A DNA stretch of 60,488 bases from DATGLG01 sp035294245 (GTDB lineage: Bacteria > Pseudomonadota > Alphaproteobacteria > JACZXZ01), in the NCBI GenBank assembly GCA_035294245.1, contig DATGLG010000059.1:1-60488 (forward strand), in the 5' to 3' direction. The notes below the pieces were generated by a model, which saw only the letters and a program-made list of their open reading frames with translations, was not told the DNA's origin and made no database searches. Positions 58,583-60,488 of this stretch are shown one piece after another (within the stretch, counting starts at the first letter, position 1; each line of letters begins with the position of its first letter). The position numbers and the translations under genes were made by a program.

Positions 58583-59161
58583 TCAAGCAGGAACCAGGTC
58601 CTGGCTGACCAGGCACGTGATTGCCGTCAAGCCAGCTGTAGCGAGCTCCTCCCTTGCAGCGTCCGCCCGATAGGTCCAGAGGATCGCCGACGCGGTCTTG
58701 CTGTCGAGGCCAACGCGGTGGAGCGCCGCTCGAGCCGATCGAAGCGTATTGCCCGAGAAGACCAGGTCATCAATCATGTGGATGGGCGTTCCCGGCGGCT
58801 GACGCTCGCCGACAAGGCGTCCATCACCGATCGTCGGATCATCTCCATACGAGACGAAGTAAGTCTTCGAATTGCGCCGCACGAGGATCGCTGGGACCTT
58901 GAGCCTCAGGGCGACTGCGCCAACCAGCGCCCATGCTCCTTCGTCGCACGCTGCGACGGCGTGGCCGACGGGGACCGTCTGAGCGAGCTGGTCGACCACG
59001 CAGGCGAAGTCAGCGGGGCGGCCCAGAATGCGCTTGAGATTGGTGAAGCCCCTGCCGACTCTTCCTTCGCGATCCTTGAGCTCAAAGCTGGAGACACAGC
59101 GCAACACGATGTCGGCAATCTGCGGCGGATTGATGACCTTCAAGTCCAGCGATCGAAGCAT
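58583..59161 (-). CDS. Phosphoribosyltransferase-like protein
   Basis: About 192 residues from the ATG at 59161 (MLRSLDLKVINPPQIADI). ACDEGAWALVGAVALRLKVPAILVRRNSKTYF resembles the substrate-binding half of orotate-type phosphoribosyltransferases, and IHMIDDLVFSGNTLRSARAAL is the PRPP loop, with two Asp and a Gly/Asn turn like VDDVxTTGxTL. The Ser/Phe at the usual Thr positions (LVFSGNT) departs from the consensus. It may salvage a base or act in regulation. The upstream region is full of dispersed repeats. Confidence 0.78.
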   Translation of the reverse strand: MLRSLDLKVINPPQIADIVLRCVSSFELKDREGRVGRGFTNLKRILGRPADFACVVDQLAQTVPVGHAVAACDEGAWALVGAVALRLKVPAILVRRNSKTYFVSYGDDPTIGDGRLVGERQPPGTPIHMIDDLVFSGNTLRSARAALHRVGLDSKTASAILWTYRADAAREELATAGLTAITCLVSQDLVPA

Positions 59162-59577
59162 AGGCCGCTCGTCAATTTCCCAGCAGGCGCTTTGCCATCT
59201 CGTGTTGTGATTTTGACATTCGATTGGCATTCGAAGGTCGTCATTCCGGCCGGAGCCCCCGGGCCCGAGGACAGGCTCCGCGCCGAGCCGCAATCCTGGG
59301 CCGCATGCCTGGATGCCCGCTCCCCGCCTGCGCGCTACGGCATGCACACATCTCAGCCTGCACTCTCCCCCTCGTCATTCCCGCGAAAGCGGGAATCCAG
59401 TATTTCCGCGGAAAACCTGGATTCCGGCTCTCCGCTGCGCTCCGGCCGGAATGACGGCTATTCCTTTGGAAACGGCGCCCATCCAGACTTATGTGCATGC
59501 CGTAGCGCCTGCGCGGGGACAAGCCTCGCGGGCATGACGATCAAACAGAACGAGCCGTTGGAGTCACGACACGAGAG
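59162..59577. other. Repeat-filled intergenic region
   Basis: No gene is apparent. The region is dominated by dispersed inverted-repeat elements (59239-59545). Short frames crossing them are artefacts of their GC-rich palindromes. Confidence 0.6.
59239..59545. repeat. Composite of dispersed inverted repeats, copies D
   Basis: Two or three modules are joined: CGTCATTCCGGCCGG at 59239, a complete element from CGTCATTCCCGCGAAAGCGG (59373) to CCGGCCGGAATGACG (59442-59456), and an end GGCATGACG near 59531. The complete module has inverted ends and an internal CCGCGAAAGCGG hairpin, as in copy A. Confidence 0.72.
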
Positions 59578-59982
59578 CTAGCCTTGGGCCGTCGACGTGT
59601 TCAGCGCCACGGCGGCGCGGATGAGCGCCTTCAGCGCCTCTCCATCGATCTTGTCGCCCGCGTGGAAATCGATGGCGCGCCTCGTGTTGCCTTCGAGGCT
59701 GGCGTTGAAGAGGCCCGAAGGATCTGCCAACGCAGCCCCCTTGGCGAAGGTCATCTTCACGACGCTCTTGTAGGTCTCGCCGGTGCAGATGATCCCGGCA
59801 TGCGACCACACCGGAACCCCCCGCCACTTCCACTCCTCGACGACTTCGGGATCGGCGTCCTTGATCAGGCGACGGAGCCGGCGAAGCATCTCGCCCCGCC
59901 AGTCGTCGAGCTCCTCGATCCGCGCGTCGATGAGCTGAGACGGAGACTTGCTCTTCCTCTTCTGCGCTTCGCTCTTCGTCAT
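59578..59982 (-). CDS. DUF1801 family protein
   Basis: A 134-residue protein of the YdhG/DUF1801 fold: LDDWRGEMLRRLRRLIKDADPEVVEEWKWRGVPVWSHAGIICTGETYKSVVKMTFAKGAALADPSGLFNASLEGNTRRAIDF. This Trp-rich block is typical of members next to ArsR-SRPBCC pairs. The ATG at 59982 has GGAG 8 bases upstream; the in-frame TTG at 60021 is less likely. Function unknown. Probably one operon with the SRPBCC and ArsR genes to its right. Confidence 0.88.
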   Translation of the reverse strand: MTKSEAQKRKSKSPSQLIDARIEELDDWRGEMLRRLRRLIKDADPEVVEEWKWRGVPVWSHAGIICTGETYKSVVKMTFAKGAALADPSGLFNASLEGNTRRAIDFHAGDKIDGEALKALIRAAVALNTSTAQG

Positions 59983-60017
59983 GCCCGTTGCTCCGCCGCG
60001 GTTCTTCCCGAAAGGCG

Positions 60018-60449
60018 TCAAGCCGCCCGCGCCACGACCTGCTCCAGCTTGGTGAGGAACCGCTGCCAGCCCGCCTTGGCGCCCTCGTAGGCCTGCTTCT
60101 GATCCGGCCGGAAGCCCGACTGCTCCATGCGCAGGCGGGTTCCCGTGCCCGTCGGGGTGAGGGTAAAGGTCACCACGCTCCTCAAATTATAGGCCGCGTC
60201 GGCGTGCGTGTAATTCCAGGTGTAGGAGAGCGTTCGGCTCGGCTCGACGGCGAGGACCTCGCAATCCAGCACCCCGCCCCAGTCCCCGCGAAGATTGAAG
60301 CGGTGGCCCACGACGGGCTCGAAGTCGCTCTTCATCAGCCATTCCTCGATCAGGTGCGGCTGGGTGAGCGCGCGCCAGATCTTCTCCGGCGGATGAGGCA
60401 GCTCGCGCTCGACGACGACGGAAAGCGTTGCGGTCGCGGTATCGGTCAT
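60018..60449 (-). CDS. SRPBCC (AHSA1-like) protein
   Basis: A 143-residue AHSA1 domain: VVERELPHPPEKIWRALTQPHLIEEWLMKSDFEPVVGHRFNLRGDWGGVLDCEVLAVEPSRTLSYTW, ending GAKAGWQRFLTKLEQVV. It has a single domain, unlike the tandem protein at 43722. Its ATG overlaps the preceding gene's stop by 3 bp (ATGA arrangement). Hydrophobic-ligand binding is expected. Confidence 0.92.
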   Translation of the reverse strand: MTDTATATLSVVVERELPHPPEKIWRALTQPHLIEEWLMKSDFEPVVGHRFNLRGDWGGVLDCEVLAVEPSRTLSYTWNYTHADAAYNLRSVVTFTLTPTGTGTRLRMEQSGFRPDQKQAYEGAKAGWQRFLTKLEQVVARAA

Positions 60450-60488
60450 TGGTCCATCCTTTTGAGCAGGTCTTCGAGATGATCGAAC
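60446..60488 (-). CDS. Probable ArsR-family regulator, C-terminal end
   Basis: Only the last 13 codons are in the window, reading FDHLEDLLKRMDQ then TGA. The stop overlaps the SRPBCC start, and such a charged tail is usual in ArsR proteins paired with AHSA1 genes. The identity is inferred from context; nothing in 13 residues proves it. Confidence 0.45.
   Translation of the reverse strand, partial: FDHLEDLLKRMDQ

Noticed and set aside
1..60488. tRNA, rRNA, riboswitch or CRISPR loci
   Set aside because: I read for TTCGA-type tRNA arms, known riboswitch cores and regularly spaced repeats and saw none convincing. A covariance-model search could still find a small RNA.

Overview
This 60.5 kb window is GC-rich, densely coding chromosomal DNA. 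It looks like a soil or plant-associated alphaproteobacterium, probably Hyphomicrobiales/Rhizobiales or a close relative. The pointers are an alphaproteobacterial-style tad/cpa pilus locus, two exact CtrA-type boxes (TTAA-N7-TTAAC) at pilus genes, a PhyR-like sigma-mimic fragment, a DUF47-pit pair, ArsR-SRPBCC pairs, a MctP-like symporter with a DUF3311 partner, and dispersed inverted repeats beginning CGTCATTCC. The taxon is inferred from gene content; no rRNA or tRNA gene was seen.

Layout. 1-134: end of an IS481-family element, cut by the window edge. 381-9058: a stress/envelope stretch with an NAD(P)-binding protein, two BrkB/YihY membrane proteins, a DUF1328 protein, a DUF47-PiT phosphate transport pair, a lone PhyR-type sigma-like domain, several small or proline-rich proteins, and remnants of an SDR gene and a DUF3775 gene. 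9187-19448: the main Tad (Flp pilus) locus. A TPR+SPOR TadD-like lipoprotein lies on the plus strand, and convergent to it on the minus strand runs flp-cpaA-cpaB-cpaC-cpaD-cpaE-tadA-tadB-tadC. 19628-21427: a fatty-acid hydroxylase-type and an isoprenylcysteine methyltransferase-type membrane enzyme. 21708-27118: a giant glycine-rich protein with a PEP-CTERM-like tail, then tadG and two tadE-like pseudopilins. One CtrA-type box precedes flp and another precedes tadG, so both halves of the pilus system may share cell-cycle control.

27243-42898 is catabolic and transport: a fumarylacetoacetate hydrolase, an NMT1/SsuA-type ABC importer with a UbiD-family decarboxylase upstream, YajQ, an acetyltransferase, an MFS transporter, and a complete dppABCDF-type peptide importer translationally coupled to an M81 (MlrC-like) peptidase. 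43374-52602 holds regulators and small metabolism: ArsR with a tandem SRPBCC protein, a methyltransferase, RidA, LysR, a sodium:solute symporter with DUF3311, a LivK-like binding protein, a truncated LysE, GNAT, XRE-cupin and an aspartoacylase-family deacylase. 52762-58422 holds a GHNGGPPL-HAD-like fusion and a three-gene molybdenum hydroxylase operon (L-M-S/G). In the last of these genes a 114-nt inverted-repeat element forms the in-frame linker between a CoxS-like and a CoxG-like domain. The right end has a phosphoribosyltransferase, DUF1801, an SRPBCC protein and the tail of a probable ArsR gene.

Most distinctive points: the CtrA boxes on both tad units, the PEP-CTERM glycine-rich protein between them, a TadA with a duplicated N-terminal domain, a TadG with about ten NGN repeats, and the repeat element domesticated as a protein linker. 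Functions are assigned from recognised motifs and gene order; no database search was run.
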